From Manduca sexta (Eukaryota > Arthropoda > Insecta > Lepidoptera > Sphingidae): a stretch of 64,000 nucleotides of DNA. Shown in pieces: positions 46,101-56,089 of the stretch (within the stretch, counting starts at the first letter, position 1; each line of letters opens with the position of its first letter). The notes beneath the pieces are model-generated. The model searched no databases. It was not told where the DNA came from and saw only the letters and a list, made by a program, of their open reading frames with translations. A program made the position numbers and the translations under genes. The DNA is taken from positions 13,204,983 through 13,268,982 of the forward strand of contig NC_051138.1 in the NCBI RefSeq assembly GCF_014839805.1. Reading direction: 5' to 3'.

Positions 46101-49100
46101 TCGGCTATTATGAACCAGCGTATGACGGTTATAGGAGAACTGGACTGTATTTATATAAAATAAGGATTTGTAAATAGAAATTTCGGTAAGAAAACGATGT
46201 GTCAAGTGGGGCAGTTGAGTATATATATATGTATATATATATATATGTATGGGCATGGGTTCGCAGTTCCTTGTCTAGAATTTCCTTACATCGTGTTTTC
46301 TCTCGGCTAAGATTTGCTTAGGAACTCGAACTAGCTAGCTAGGTTCACGCTCTTGAAAGTTATAAAGGGCGCATAGACAGAGATCGGCCTTAGCACAGTT
46401 ATGTTCGTAGTCGAATCGAATAAATAATGGGAAATATTCACACCACGACGACGAAGGCCGAGGACACGGCGCGGGGCGCGAAGTACTCGCCTCAGATAAC
46501 ATACAACTCCGCAACCACCCACGACTTTGGCAAGCGAAACTTATAAAATTAAATCATCTACCCTATATTAGGAATTATAAAAAAAATGGAAACAATATCC
46601 AACTACGGTATAGTAGAATATATTTTCAAATTGAACGTGGCCCGCGGTGTTGCTACGTGGCGGCTTTCTGCGGCGTGCCTACGTGACCAGTGACCATGCG
46701 TCGGCCTCTTCACATCCCCCTTAAAAAGATTTAAACATTGTGGGAATTGGGGTTGCGAGTCGATGTCACCGACATTCTTCGCTTGCTCCATTTTCATCAA
46801 TCTTCTAATGCATTCTTACAGGTTCAGGGTACTTGAGACCAGTTTTTTAACTAGCATATTAGATATCTGAAATTCAAAGGTTCGACACGATTGGATTGTT
46901 CTGCATCTTTGACTCTCACGAGGTCTGGGTTCATCAACGGTATATATGAATAGGTCCGACATGGGATCTATAATAGCTGGGGAAGTATCGGTGTCAAATG
47001 AAAAAAAAAAAGCTATTTTATGATCAAGATAGGAATTTTCGAGGGTGTGTGAAGTCTACCAATCCGCACTGGAGAGGAGGCCCGTGCCCAGCAGTGGGAC
47101 AGTATATAATACAGGGCTGATATTATTATTATTATTTTATGATCAAAAGTGTGATATTTTTTGTCTGTTCCATAGTGCGTCGCCCAAACCTGGTACCTGG
47201 CGGTGGACGTGCAGATGCATATCCTGTCCCCCCTGGTCCTGTTCTGGGTTCTGGGCACCAGGAGAAGGGTGGCGTGGACCGCGCTGACGGTAGCTATGAT
47301 ACTGGCACTGGTCCCCGCCACTGTGTACAACGTCATAATGGAGTTTCCTGCGGGTCCAGTTACAATTTCGTAAGTTACTCTCTTCGTGGCTAAGAATGAG
47401 GGTAGTCAAATTTAAAACAAAATATCTATTGTTTTTTTTCTCGGTTTCTGTGTTCCCAGTTTTTTGCATGGAATAAAGGTAATAATTAGTAGCTGACAAA
47501 GTAAAGTTTTCTATAAGAGAAACTGCCATTATGGGCCATCAATGATTTCTTATGTTTACGGGAATTTTAGACTTTAAAATAAAATTATTTTTCGGATTTT
47601 ATCGCGTTTTTCATATTTAAATTCTGCGCCTGTTTCAAAACATCGGAGTAAATGCTGTTTGTGACCAAATGCAAGTTACATTATAATCGTAAGTTGTATT
47701 ATAACTATTTAATTAAATACACTTAAAAATTATGCAACAGGCTTAGAAACGATCCAATAAGTCCAAACTTGTTTTAAACAACTGATAGGGTAAACCCTTC
47801 TAACAGCACACAGAGTTTAACCACAGCTAACAAATTGTTCGCAATAAATAAAAATTCACGAATTAACTTTATCTTTATTTTATTTATTACACTTTATATA
47901 CAAAGAGTATAAAGACGAACTTAATGCCGAATGCATTTTCTACCAGTCAACCTTTAGGTGGTGCGGAAACTAAAGAATGTAGGTGTAGGCTAAGATGTTT
48001 TTATTACATAGATACGTTGTCCAAGCTCAATACTGGCAAGAAGAAAGTAAGGTAATTGCCCGACGTGACGGCCAATGAGCGTGCGGTACTAACGTTGTTA
48101 CGTCACTGTCGATGTATATAGTATATCCTTTTCTAACGAATGTATTCTGCATCTTTTTATTCCTTCTTCGAGCCAATTTGTAATTATATGTACAGGTACG
48201 TGTCTATAGCAAATAGTGCGCTGTTCTTATGTGCCATTTCGTTAGTGTATGACGCGTCTATTTGTAAAACGTCATTGGGTGTAGGTACATGTCGACGTTA
48301 GATCGCCAGAGTTATTGTTACGGAGATCCACGACGTCGCCGCGGTTAAAAACCAATTAAACAACGTAGAAACTTAATAGAAATTGTGAGATGTATTGAGG
48401 GGGTATTTATAGCGAAACTTGTAAAATAAAACAATCAATACAATTCCTTAATAATTGGGAAAGATATTAAAAACTTTCATATAAATGAATTTGTAAATAC
48501 AATAAATATTTCATAATATTACAACAACACACATAGTCGACAAAACTCGTGTTATAATAATTGATTAAAATAATTAACTACTTATGACTTATGTAATAAC
48601 AAAAACATGTTATAACTAAATATAAAATTAAATATAATTAATTTTGCGCCACATACACAACGAGAGAAGGTAGTGGACAAAACATTAACAAAAAAAGACT
48701 AATTTAATTTATAAATATATAACGTACTCAATATAAGTATAGATATATACGCACATACATACATAATTATTTAACTTCCGTGTCGTTTACGCACATACAT
48801 AATTATTTAACTGCCGTGTCTTTTACGCACATACATACATAATTATTTAACTTCCGTGTCTTTTTTGTGGTGTAATTTTTGAATATTTTCTTTACAGCCG
48901 TGCGAGTGAGCAAGCGTACTACATGTTTAATTACTACGTCAATACTCTGACGCGCTGTTCGCCGTTCTTCGTCGGAATGATATACGGGTACCTCTTGCAT
49001 CTGAACAAAGGGAGAGTCGTTATGATATCTAAGGTGCGTTTTTATAATAAATAAATTATTTATTAATCCAGTTCATTTAGATTATACTGTATTTGGTGTA

Positions 49101-52100
49101 TACTAAACATATTTCACCTAGATAAATATTTATAATAAAAAAATGTAGGGTGAAAAATGAAAATGTTACTTGTAATTCATTTGCTATTATGTCGGTTTCT
49201 TTATATAAAAAAGGCGCATTTTACACAATGGTCGTTACTAAGTCACGTGACCTTATTTTTTTAACCGATCACAAACTTTGTTTTATACTACTAATATTTG
49301 TTTATATTTCATAAGGATTTTATAGTATTTTATGTGATTTTTTCCAGTTGAGCGCAACAGTCCTGTGGCTGTGCGCTACTATTCTATCCACTACTGTGTT
49401 CATGTCGTCATATCCAATCCTCCAATCCGACTGGGATAACCAAGCTGTGGACACTACCATCAACTCCGTGTCCCGTCCGGCCTGGGCATTGGCTATCGGA
49501 TGGATGGTATTCGCGTGTGTGCACGGCTACGGTGGTAAGTAAAAATACGCTACAATATAAATAGGTGTAAACAGTTTGCGTAGTTTGCATCTAAATATTT
49601 CCAGTTCTGGTCCCCACCAAGTATTGCGCTCGGTGGTTCTCGTCGATTGGATTACTTATAGATAGGTATAAGTTGTTTGATTCTAGAAGACGCACCCCAC
49701 CACCTTTGAGCGGGGGTGTTACAGGGTAAGGAGACTGATCTAAGCACTTTCCTCGACGCTATCCTTACTATGGAAGGTAGTGGGCCGCGGCTTCGTGGAT
49801 CAAATGGTCTAAATCCTCCTCATTTTGTATTGTCTCGTTGCTGTAGTTATATCGCGTGTGTGATACGACTTACCATTGTGAGGTTCATAGATTGATTCCC
49901 TGGTCGGGAAGTGATCTTTAAATTTTTTCTGCATAGAGTTTGAAATTTCTGCCTGATGTGGCGATAGGCTCGCCCTATCAGATCATTTTTTTTTGTGCCC
50001 TGTTATTTTTTTTTGTACGGGCACTGTAAGTTACAGCGCACACGATGGTAAGTGTAGTGGGGTCTGAAACTCGACTGACGAGAGATGATTACCTATCAAC
50101 AGTCGACACAATCATGCCGGCCTGTTGGAACCGGATATATACAGGCTGATCCCGAAACGGGACACACTTACGCGGGCCACTATGGCGAGTTTGACCGCTA
50201 AGCACAAACTACAATCGCTTTTTCTGGTTGTAGGATATATTTTCGCCCATACGTTGGATCTCGGCTTCCTATAATGAAGTTTGTACAAAAGTGCTAGATA
50301 TTGATATATTTTTCGATTCCCTTAATAGATTTATAAAAAAATGTAGAAGTTTTTTTTAATGGCATGTCATAACATTTATATTATATTGTATTCCTCAGTT
50401 GCTCGCGGTAAATCTAAGTATGCAATTTTCTCAAGCAATGTTGTGTACATCTTTAAATGGTACATGGATTAGTTATTAAGCCTGTGTTAAATGTATTAGA
50501 CTGTTGAATATGTGTACTGTTGATGTTCCTATTATAGTAAATAAATAAATAAATTTTATATCCGCCCGCATAGACCACCGTTGACCTTACACGAGGTGTT
50601 AAAACCCGCCATTCACATTCTATCGGACTCCACTTACCATCAGGTGCAGAATACATTGCAGCGCACGTAAAAAAAAAAACAATCAAATAATTAAAAAAAT
50701 CGTATCACCAGGTCCGATAAACTGGTACCTGTCTCTGAAAATGTGGAAGTTCCCGAGCCGGCTCTCGTACGCGATGTACATCGTCCACTACAGCCTCATG
50801 TTCGTCGTCAACTCGACCGCCATCACGCCATACCACTTCACCGTAATGGGCACGGTGAGTATCACTAGTATGCATAAACTAGCTTCTGCCGATGGTTTCG
50901 TTCGCTAAAATGATGTATGTTTTCATTGATGAAATAATCGGATCTAGTTATGGCATGTACGTTTTGATTTTTGTCAGTGATTAAAACAATGACAAAAATA
51001 TTTAGCGACTTTTCGGTACTTTGCGTCGCACAATTGCGACTTTTAGGTAAAAATGTTCACTTGTGTGTTATGTCACGTTTATGGAGAGGATGGAGGGTAT
51101 AGGAAAACATTGCGACGCAATTGTATAGTATAGTATATTATAGTATAGTATGAGTTGAGTAGTATAGTATAGTATAGTATGAGTTGTTATGAGTTGAGTA
51201 GTATAGTATAGTATAGTATAGTATAGTATGAGTTGTTATGAGTTGAGTAGTATAGTATAGTATGAGTTATTACGAGTTATATAAAATCTTCGTAAAATGC
51301 GTTACGTAACACTTGAACGCTGTCTGATTTGCTTTATATTATGTTTTTCATTATTGTACGTTTCCCTTAAAAACCAGTAAATAAATAAATTTCATTGCAT
51401 TTATGTATGAGAGGTGAATCACGATAATATTATTGTTCCAGATGTACCGTTTTTTCGGTGATTTAGGTCTGACGTTGGTGTTATCGTTCGTTTTGACGGT
51501 GACGGTGGACTCTCCCTGCAGTACACTCATCAAACATTTCCTAGGCAATGGTGAGTTGTTCAAATTCAATTAATTCAATAATTATGTAGTCAAGTGTACT
51601 TTTACGTATACGCACACTTTGATCTCCGAAGGAGTAGGTAGAGGCACGACTACTCCACTTTCTTTTCGCCGTGTGTTCTATCTTATAGCTATATCGGGCT
51701 CAAATTATTGGCTCCAGTCTGATAAGTAATGAACAGGAAAATCCTATAAAATGCCTGACCCGGGATTTGAACCTGAGACTGTAACGGTATCCGGAACACA
51801 CAGTATACGCCATTGACGCAATTAAATACATTTAACATACAATTTATTAAAACGAAATTCGTGGAGGTACTTCGCTGCGCTCGTAAAAAAAAAAATTGTC
51901 TCAGAATTTACCGTATGCGGGGAAATATTTTCCTGCACGACTCCGGTTTTTTTTCCTGGATAAATAATACATTTATCCGATTTCTTATGTTTACGCGAAT
52001 GTTAGACATTGTAATTAAACTAATTTTCGGATTCTATCGCGGTGCTAGTATTTTATTTTCTCCCTAAATACATTTATCCCTCCAAAACATTTGCAACGTG

Positions 52101-53035
52101 TGGCTACCCACACGACATTAATATGCCGCAAGTACTCGTTACCAAAATTCAACTTTTTATGATAATATAGCGGTCAAACGAGCACAGGGTTCGCCTGATG
52201 GCAGGTAATCAACGTCCATGAACATCTACAATACCAGGGGGCATAGAGATGCGTTGCCATATATAATAATAATATCAGCCCTGTATTATATACTGTCCCA
52301 CTGCTGGGCACGGGCCTCCTCTACTACTGAGAGGGATTAGGCCTTAGTCCACCACGCTGGCCTAGTGCGGATTGGTAGACTTCACACACCTTCGAAAATT
52401 TGCCCTATACTCAATTATTTTAATTAATTCTTTATATCGATATTCTCGACATATTGCGTCTATTAGACATAAATGTCTACTTCTCGAGAATAGGGGACCG
52501 GCCTATGCTTGATTTTGTACATTATTCTATATGTAATGGTTAATAATACGAAAAAGAAGCACTCCTGCGAAAACTGCATAACAATTGGTTAAAAAATGAG
52601 CGAGTAATTCATATTTAAAATATTGTAACGTGCAGAAGTGGGCGCGATGTGGGGATATCGCTTCATCTCTTTTTTCGCACGCGTCGTAATTCCCGATGAC
52701 GTCACATGTGGATATTTCGTCTCTTTTCTGTTTCTTGTTAATTACCCCTTCCACCGAAATTCAAAGACTTATAACTTGTTGATTTTTTACCGGATTTTAA
52801 TAATTCCTTCTGTGTTATAATTTATATTATGTAAATATTTGATAATAGTAAAGAACAAAAATGAGTCCGGTACCCTATTACGATAACGATGACGATACGA
52901 TAAAATCGATAATTTCTTTTTCCAGGTCCTAAAAGGCAACAAGTCAAGCCCTCAATTGAAGAGGAGAAAGAAGGTGAATTTACCGGAAGAATTAATCATG
53001 CATACATTAGTGATGAAACAAAAAGTAAATTGTAG
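34195..53035 (+). CDS. NRF-6-like acyltransferase-3 membrane protein, 13 exons, 732 aa
   Basis: Insect 'nose resistant to fluoxetine' family: a secreted-side NRF domain followed by a multi-pass acyltransferase-3 domain; linked to lipid transport or uptake, with reactions largely unknown. Exons: 34195-34393, 36380-36704, 37363-37548, 38124-38203, 42882-43081, 43538-43652, 45666-45880, 47176-47369, 48898-49033, 49348-49534, 50712-50854, 51442-51550, 52926-53035. All are GT-AG and phases close to one frame. Residues 1-20 look like a signal peptide. The NRF domain has DAGIRTPKGILEGN (69-82), CIPKAC and other conserved Cys. The acyltransferase part starts at LDGIRVMAMLWVIVGHTY (297-314, with the family His312), then PFTVDTFFMISGLLVVY, QTWYLAVDVQMHILSP, RCSPFFVGMIYGYLL, RPAWALAIGWMVFACVHGYG and RLSYAMYIVHYSLMF. 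The last 35 residues are charged and cytosolic. Odd: a Pro/Asp-rich run at 122-146. A possible AATAAA lies at 53196. Confidence 0.94.
35216..35545 (-). mobile_element. SINE family A, full length with target duplication (intron 1)
   Basis: tRNA-like head GCGGCGGTAGCCTAGTTGGG on the - strand, B box GGTTCAAATCC, family body and an ATT-repeat tail. It is flanked by the perfect 13-bp duplication AACTAAATGTTAA (35203-35215 and 35546-35558). Confidence 0.9.
35595..35870 (-). other. Open frame of unknown nature in intron 1 of the NRF-6-like gene
   Basis: The - strand is open from about 35801 through LYVLEIKYLKMAHALSHYGK and then KYFRKRKADRES before losing character near 35600. It has a mixed composition unlike the surrounding AT-rich intron. 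I do not recognise a protein family. It is more likely part of an interspersed repeat than an exon, because no splice signals frame it. Confidence 0.25.
36050..36240. repeat. Partial interspersed repeat in intron 1
   Basis: CTGAGACTCGCCGAGCTTC, GTGCCACTGCTAATCCTGGC and GAGAGCGGGAAAGTCTCA match the repeat at 54080-54200 in reverse. It ends about 140 bp before exon 2. Confidence 0.6.
36838..36965. repeat. Interspersed repeat with GAAGACTGCAG motif
   Basis: Second copy of the repeat at 9757-9905 (TTTCGAAGACTGCAGCTTTC, GCGATAAAATCC), in intron 2 of the NRF-6-like gene. Confidence 0.55.
37735..37955 (+). repeat. Helitron-related fragment in intron 3
   Basis: TATAACATCATGCTATAAC, then AATAGGAGCAGAGCATTAATG and TTCCGCAGCGTGCGCTGGGT parallel the minisatellite-Helitron text (reverse of 16020-16200). 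Ends are missing. Confidence 0.55.
38560..38835 (-). pseudogene. LINE reverse-transcriptase C-terminal fragment
   Basis: The - strand frame reads LKWRWTGHV, then IIMEWYFRNE, RCKRWEDDIRQ and WTRLAKDRVSGKSLEKTSVV. This W-x-G-H-V, RWEDDI, W..LA.DR..WKSLEE order is the well-known C-terminus of many animal LINE polyproteins. Only this tail is present, inside intron 4 of the NRF-6-like gene, with no 5' portion and no 3' tail recognised. Confidence 0.75.
39335..39358. repeat. Short tandem duplication
   Basis: ACCTTACTGTGTATGT occurs twice in direct succession, with a third partial copy, in intron 4. Confidence 0.6.
39870..39932 (+). repeat. SINE family A, 3' tail only
   Basis: GTCCGTGCTCAGCAGTGGGC followed by ATACAGGGCTGATATTATT. 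All but the last 60 bp is missing. Confidence 0.75.
40322..40615 (+). repeat. LINE 3'-end-like repeat, copy 1
   Basis: CGCCTGGGTAGGTACATCTG ... GGACATTGTAGCCAGTGTAAC ... GGGCGGTCGTATCGCTTATC ... GGCAAGCTC. Closely matched by 60993-61280. The text resembles the shared 3' ends of lepidopteran LINEs; no coding part is present. Confidence 0.7.
40728..41010 (-). repeat. SINE family A, diverged
   Basis: Tail side GTATAATATACTGTCCCACT, then GGATTAGGCCTTAGCGCACC and GCGGACATTCGTCTCGATAG. The head is worn at 41000. Confidence 0.75.
41113..41408 (-). mobile_element. SINE family B with an internal duplication
   Basis: Same order as 31541-31797, but the segment GTGCCCGATATGGCG/CGCCATATCGGGCAC occurs twice in inverted arrangement at 41240-41280, making this copy about 35 bp longer. 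The 3' end runs into a CATA-repeat tail. Confidence 0.82.
41856..42225 (+). mobile_element. SINE family C (family B-type head, different body)
   Basis: Opens GCCACGGTGGCGTAGTTGTA with B box GGTTCGAATTCC, then a body unlike family B (AATTGTGACTGGGTTTTTCC, GTGCCTCGGAAAGCACGTAA) and a 3' end TTGGCCGCCGTGGCCGAAAT. A second copy lies at 44494-44870. Confidence 0.8.
42230..42511 (+). repeat. SINE family A, older copy hosting a younger one
   Basis: GACTGCCGAGACAAATGTCC, GGTGATGGAAAACACGTGAG and CCGTGCCCAACAGTGGGAC. Its tail is split by the SINE at 42515-42838 and resumes at 42839. Confidence 0.78.
42515..42838 (-). mobile_element. SINE family A nested in the tail of another
   Basis: Full-length copy with target duplication GGACAGTATATA at 42503-42514 and 42839-42850, which lies inside the tail of the older + strand copy. 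It ends 43 bp before exon 5 of the NRF-6-like gene. Confidence 0.88.
43949..43985. repeat. TG dinucleotide microsatellite
   Basis: About 15 TG repeats with one TTT interruption, in intron 6 of the NRF-6-like gene. Confidence 0.92.
44494..44870 (+). mobile_element. SINE family C
   Basis: Head GCCTCGGTGGCGTAGTTGTA and a clean B box (GGTTCGAATCC), with the family C body. It shares about the first 95 bp with family B and then diverges completely. Confidence 0.85.
45894..46021 (-). repeat. SINE family B, 3' part only, beside exon 7 donor
   Basis: CATACATACATAACATCACG through GGGGGCGAGCCTATCGCCAT. The tRNA-like head is absent (5' truncation). It starts about 14 bp after the donor at 45881. Confidence 0.85.
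46213..46252. repeat. AT/GTAT microsatellite
   Basis: TATATATATATGTATATATA-type run in intron 7 of the NRF-6-like gene. Confidence 0.85.
47040..47134 (+). repeat. SINE family A, internally deleted, beside exon 8 acceptor
   Basis: GAGGGTGTGTGAAGTCTACC joins directly to GAGAGGAGGCCCGTGCCC, so a middle piece is missing. It ends 41 bp before exon 8. Confidence 0.82.
47985..48065. repeat. Short interspersed repeat
   Basis: AAGATGTTTTTATTACATAG and CTCAATACTGGCAAGAAG match 7895-7970. Confidence 0.55.
48751..48866. repeat. Three tandem units of 36-40 bp before exon 9
   Basis: Units at 48751-48790, 48791-48826 and 48827-48866, each opening GCACATACAT and holding AATTATTTAAC and CCGTGTC. The array ends 31 bp before the exon 9 acceptor at 48898. 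Confidence 0.9.
49837..49985 (+). repeat. Decayed SINE family B
   Basis: TCTCGTTGCTGTAGTTATAT head, then GATGTGGCGATAGGCTCGCC. In intron 10 of the NRF-6-like gene. Confidence 0.55.
50000..50260 (+). repeat. Interspersed repeat, copy 1
   Basis: GTCGACACAATCATGCCGGC, TTGGAACCGGATATATACAG and ACTTACGCGGGCCACTATGG. A second copy lies at 57215-57475. A reverse fragment lies at 50565-50670. Class unknown. Confidence 0.65.
51123..51275. repeat. TATAG-based minisatellite in intron 11
   Basis: Runs of TATAG/AGTAT alternate with GAGTTGAG and GAGTTGTTATGAGTTGAG in a higher-order pattern of about 35-45 bp. Confidence 0.9.
51600..51830 (-). repeat. SINE family B, old copy
   Basis: TCTCCGAAGGAGTAGGTAGA, TATAGCTATATCGGGCTCAA and GACCCGGGATTTGAACCTGA keep the family order. 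In intron 12 of the NRF-6-like gene. Confidence 0.7.
52262..52396 (-). repeat. SINE family A, 5'-truncated
   Basis: AATAATATCAGCCCTGTATT through GACTTCACACACCTTCGAAA. The head half is missing. In intron 12 of the NRF-6-like gene. Confidence 0.82.
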
Positions 53036-53376
53036 TCGATAATGAATTGGTTTTACTTCTAAACATATTAACATAGTATTGGTCGCGACTTCGCTCGCGT
53101 GAAAAGCGTTTCGCTACAAAAGTCCCTAAAATACTACCGGTTCATAGCACCGTCAGTACGATTCCAGCGCCATCTATTAGAACCATCAGATAAGAAATAA
53201 AGAAGAATAAATAATTTATTGTCGCGGAACACGTGATGTATTATATATAGACGCTTAAAAGGCAATAATTATATAAAATTAATTATATAAATGTTTAGAA
53301 TCGACAATTTTTTTTTGCGTCATTTGATCTAGGTTTTGTAGGTCTAGGACAATTTTAATAACATTAGATTATCTAT

Positions 53377-53881
53377 TCTATACTTATAATAAATCTGTAG
53401 AGAGGTCAATTCTGTACATGAAATATATTTCCAAAATAACTATCAGGGGGTGATTAGGGATCGATACTGATGCCAAAAATGCAGTTAGTAAAATTTTTGT
53501 CTGTCTGTCTGTCTGTATAACCGTTATAGAAACAAAAACTACTCGACAGATTTTAACGAAACTTGGTACAATTATTTGTCATACTCCTGTTCTGGTTATA
53601 GTATACTTTTCATCATGCTAAAATTAATAGGAGCAGAGCAGTGAAGGGAAATGTAGGGAAAACGGGAGAAGTTACTCCATTTTTTAAGCTTCCGTCGCGT
53701 TTGCATCCTTAATGGTTAAAAGTTCCTTCGATTTCACCAGGATCCCATCATCAGACCCTGACCGGACAATCGGACCACCTGCATACCACCATACATTAAA
53801 AAAAACATCCCGACAAATTGAGCACCTCCTCCATTTTTGAAGTCCGAAATCCACGCGGGCGAAGCTGCGGGCGGAAGCTAG
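53377..53881 (+). mobile_element. Non-autonomous Helitron downstream of the NRF-6-like gene
   Basis: 5' end TCTATACTTATAATAAATC at 53377, 3' hairpin CGCGGGCGAAGCTGCGGGCG and CTAG ending at 53881, followed by T. About 500 bp, non-coding, with a GTCT microsatellite near 53500-53517. It shares AATAGGAGCAGAGCA text with the minisatellite Helitrons. Confidence 0.75.
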
Positions 53882-54079
53882 TATCTTAATAAAATAAAAG
53901 GTATAATTGTTATGAATTTTCATAATCAAATCAAAACTTTAAAGCACTCTACTCAAAAATTTGCTGATTGTCGCTTAGATATGATTGCCTTACAAGCGTA
54001 TACATAACAAAAATAAAAAAAAACACGAAGTAGTGAATTTCCATTTCCGCGAAAACTATGTGATTTAAAAATCTATTAT

Positions 54080-54475
54080 TTAGAGACTTTCCCGCCCTCA
54101 CACCCACCACTACAACCCCTGTTAGCCAGGATCAGCAGTGGCACGCATGACACCCAGCAATGAAGCTCGGCGAGTCTCAGGGAAAACTAATATGTCATTA
54201 TCCCGCAACGAAATTAATCAAATAGAAAGATAGGGAGGAGTTGGAAATATTAATTGTCCACTTCCCTCCAGAGCAATGCGGGTGACAAAATCATGATGTA
54301 AGGAGGCGATTTAACCTCAAGGATAGGGACGTTTACAACTAGATAAGCTAGTTATAAAGCACCACGGATAAAATTAGATGAAAGGGTTCTATCACATGAG
54401 CTGTTAGATTTGATTACAATAGGCATGACAAAAACGCCGGAAAGCACGGAAATTCCGTCTAGTCTCAATAAGCTC
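54080..54475 (-). repeat. Interspersed repeat, inverted relative to 19715-20000
   Basis: Runs CTTTCCCGCCCTCACACC, GCTCGGCGAGTCTCAGGG, GAGCTGTTAGATTTGATT, GGAAAGCACGGAAATTCC. The longest copy of this family in the window. Confidence 0.6.
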
Positions 54476-54803
54476 AACAAATCTATTATTTGTCGTGAGA
54501 GCAAATTACTGGATAAAAGTACCCCACGTGTTAATGCAGAATATGATCTACTCGTGTGCCAAATTTTAACTAAATCCGTTCAGCTGTTTCTGAATTTACT
54601 TTTAACAAACATTCAAACGTTTTGACAAGCTCCCCTATTAATTATATTAATAAAGGAAAAATAAGATTTAAAAAAAATTGAACTGACTGCAACAGGAGGA
54701 GTTTAATTAAATCGTCTTAATTTATTTCTGATTATTTTTTATGTTATAACACCTTTGTAAATAAATTGACAAAATTATAAAAAGTATTAGGTATGATAAA
54801 AAA

Positions 54804-55130
54804 GCGGCGATAGCCTAGTTGGGTGTGGAACGGACTGCCAAGACCAATGTTCGCAGGTTCAAATCCCAAGAGCACACACCTCTGACTTTTCTAAAAATCA
54901 TGTGTGTATTCTTTGTGAATTTATCGTTCGCTTTAACGGTGAAGGAAAACATCGTGAGGAAACCTGCACATCTGAGAAGTTCTTTATAGGAATTTCGAAG
55001 GTGTGTGAAGTCTACCAATCTGCACTAGGCCAGCGTGGTGGACTAAGGCCTAATCCCTCAGTAGTAGAGGAGGCCCGTGCTCAGCAGTGGGCAAGTATAT
55101 AATACAGGGCTGATATTATTATTATTATTA
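54804..55130 (+). mobile_element. SINE family A, full length, tail hit by a Helitron
   Basis: Head GCGGCGATAGCCTAGTTGGG (A box region), B box GGTTCAAATCC, family body and an ATT-repeat tail ending at 55130. Its left target duplication TTAGGTAT lies at 54787-54794; the matching right copy is found only beyond the Helitron at 55880-55887. The SINE therefore came first. Confidence 0.9.
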
Positions 55131-55879
55131 CTAGCTTTTGCTCGCGGCTTCGCCCGCGTGAAGGTGTTTTCCAGGATAAAATTCCACTGTTTGATAAAAG
55201 TCTTGCTACATATTTTCCCGGTACTTATAGGTTCAAACTAATTTTATCCCCAATCTATAATTTCAGTTCAATCAGTCGAAAATCTAAGAACATTTATACA
55301 AACTTTCATCCCCTATTTTATCCCCTTAAGGGTAGAATTTATCAAAATCCTTTCTTAGGGGATGCCTACGTCATAGTAGCTTTATGCATGTAAGATCGGG
55401 CTAAGGCCCGATCCGTCCAATGGTTTGGGCTGTTCCTTGATATATCACTGTCAGTCACCTTTGAGTTATATATTATATTAACAACTGAAGTTAGCTAAAA
55501 TTGAGTTTCTCGAAGCCGACCACTATTTATGTACTATGTATTTTGAGACTATGCAATTTTGTCGCGTTCGCGATTCACTTTCACTTTTGTTGAGTTTCAG
55601 AACGCGATATTAGATCCTCCAACGCGCACGCGAATTTGAACTTTATGCAGCGGTAATAAATTACAAATTGACTCTCCATTTTATTTAGAAAACGTTTGTA
55701 TGGGAAATAGAAAAATGCTGTTTTGAGGATTTTCCCGGCAATTATTCGAATTTTTCTCACCTTTTAAATCTTCCCTAGACCTCCACGAATAATTCAAGAC
55801 CAAGATAAGATAAATCCGTTCAGCCGTTCTCGAGTTTTAGCGAGACTAACGAACAGCAATTCATTTTTATATATATAGA
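55131..55879 (-). mobile_element. Non-autonomous Helitron, near-identical partner of 22896-23639
   Basis: 749 bp, 5' TCTATATATATAAAAATG at 55879 and hairpin plus CTAG at 55131. It differs from the other copy by a few substitutions and a small change around GGGCTAAGGCCCGATCC. It is inserted exactly at the end of a SINE tail, between A and T. Confidence 0.9.
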
Positions 55880-56089
55880 TTAGGTATAAACGTGTCACAT
55901 GTATCTCGCGTCTTATTTCCATTTCATATGTTAGGCTGTTGACACAAATGAGTCCCAAAGAGATGAGCCGTGTAGTGGCGTTGTGCTGAGACGCTCTCGA
56001 CTCCCCGGAACCGTTTCACGTGCGCAAGAGCAGGCCACCGCTGGTTTTAGTCGATAATTGGTAGGAACCTGAAGGGGTTAAATGCCCTC

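Noticed and set aside
47013..47529. Two long - strand and two + strand frames
   Set aside because: Shadows of exon 8 of the NRF-6-like gene, in other frames or on the other strand. Only the frame with QTWYLAVDVQMHILSP is real.
54804..54875. tRNA gene
   Set aside because: A- and B-box-like sequences are present, but the cloverleaf cannot be completed and the sequence continues into a SINE body. The same applies to the heads at 31.8, 41.4, 41.9, 44.5 and 57.9 kb.
54815..55018. A frame opening MVDFTHLRNSY found at 54.8-55.0 and 62.6-63.0 kb
   Set aside because: Translation of family A SINE on its antisense strand; not a gene.
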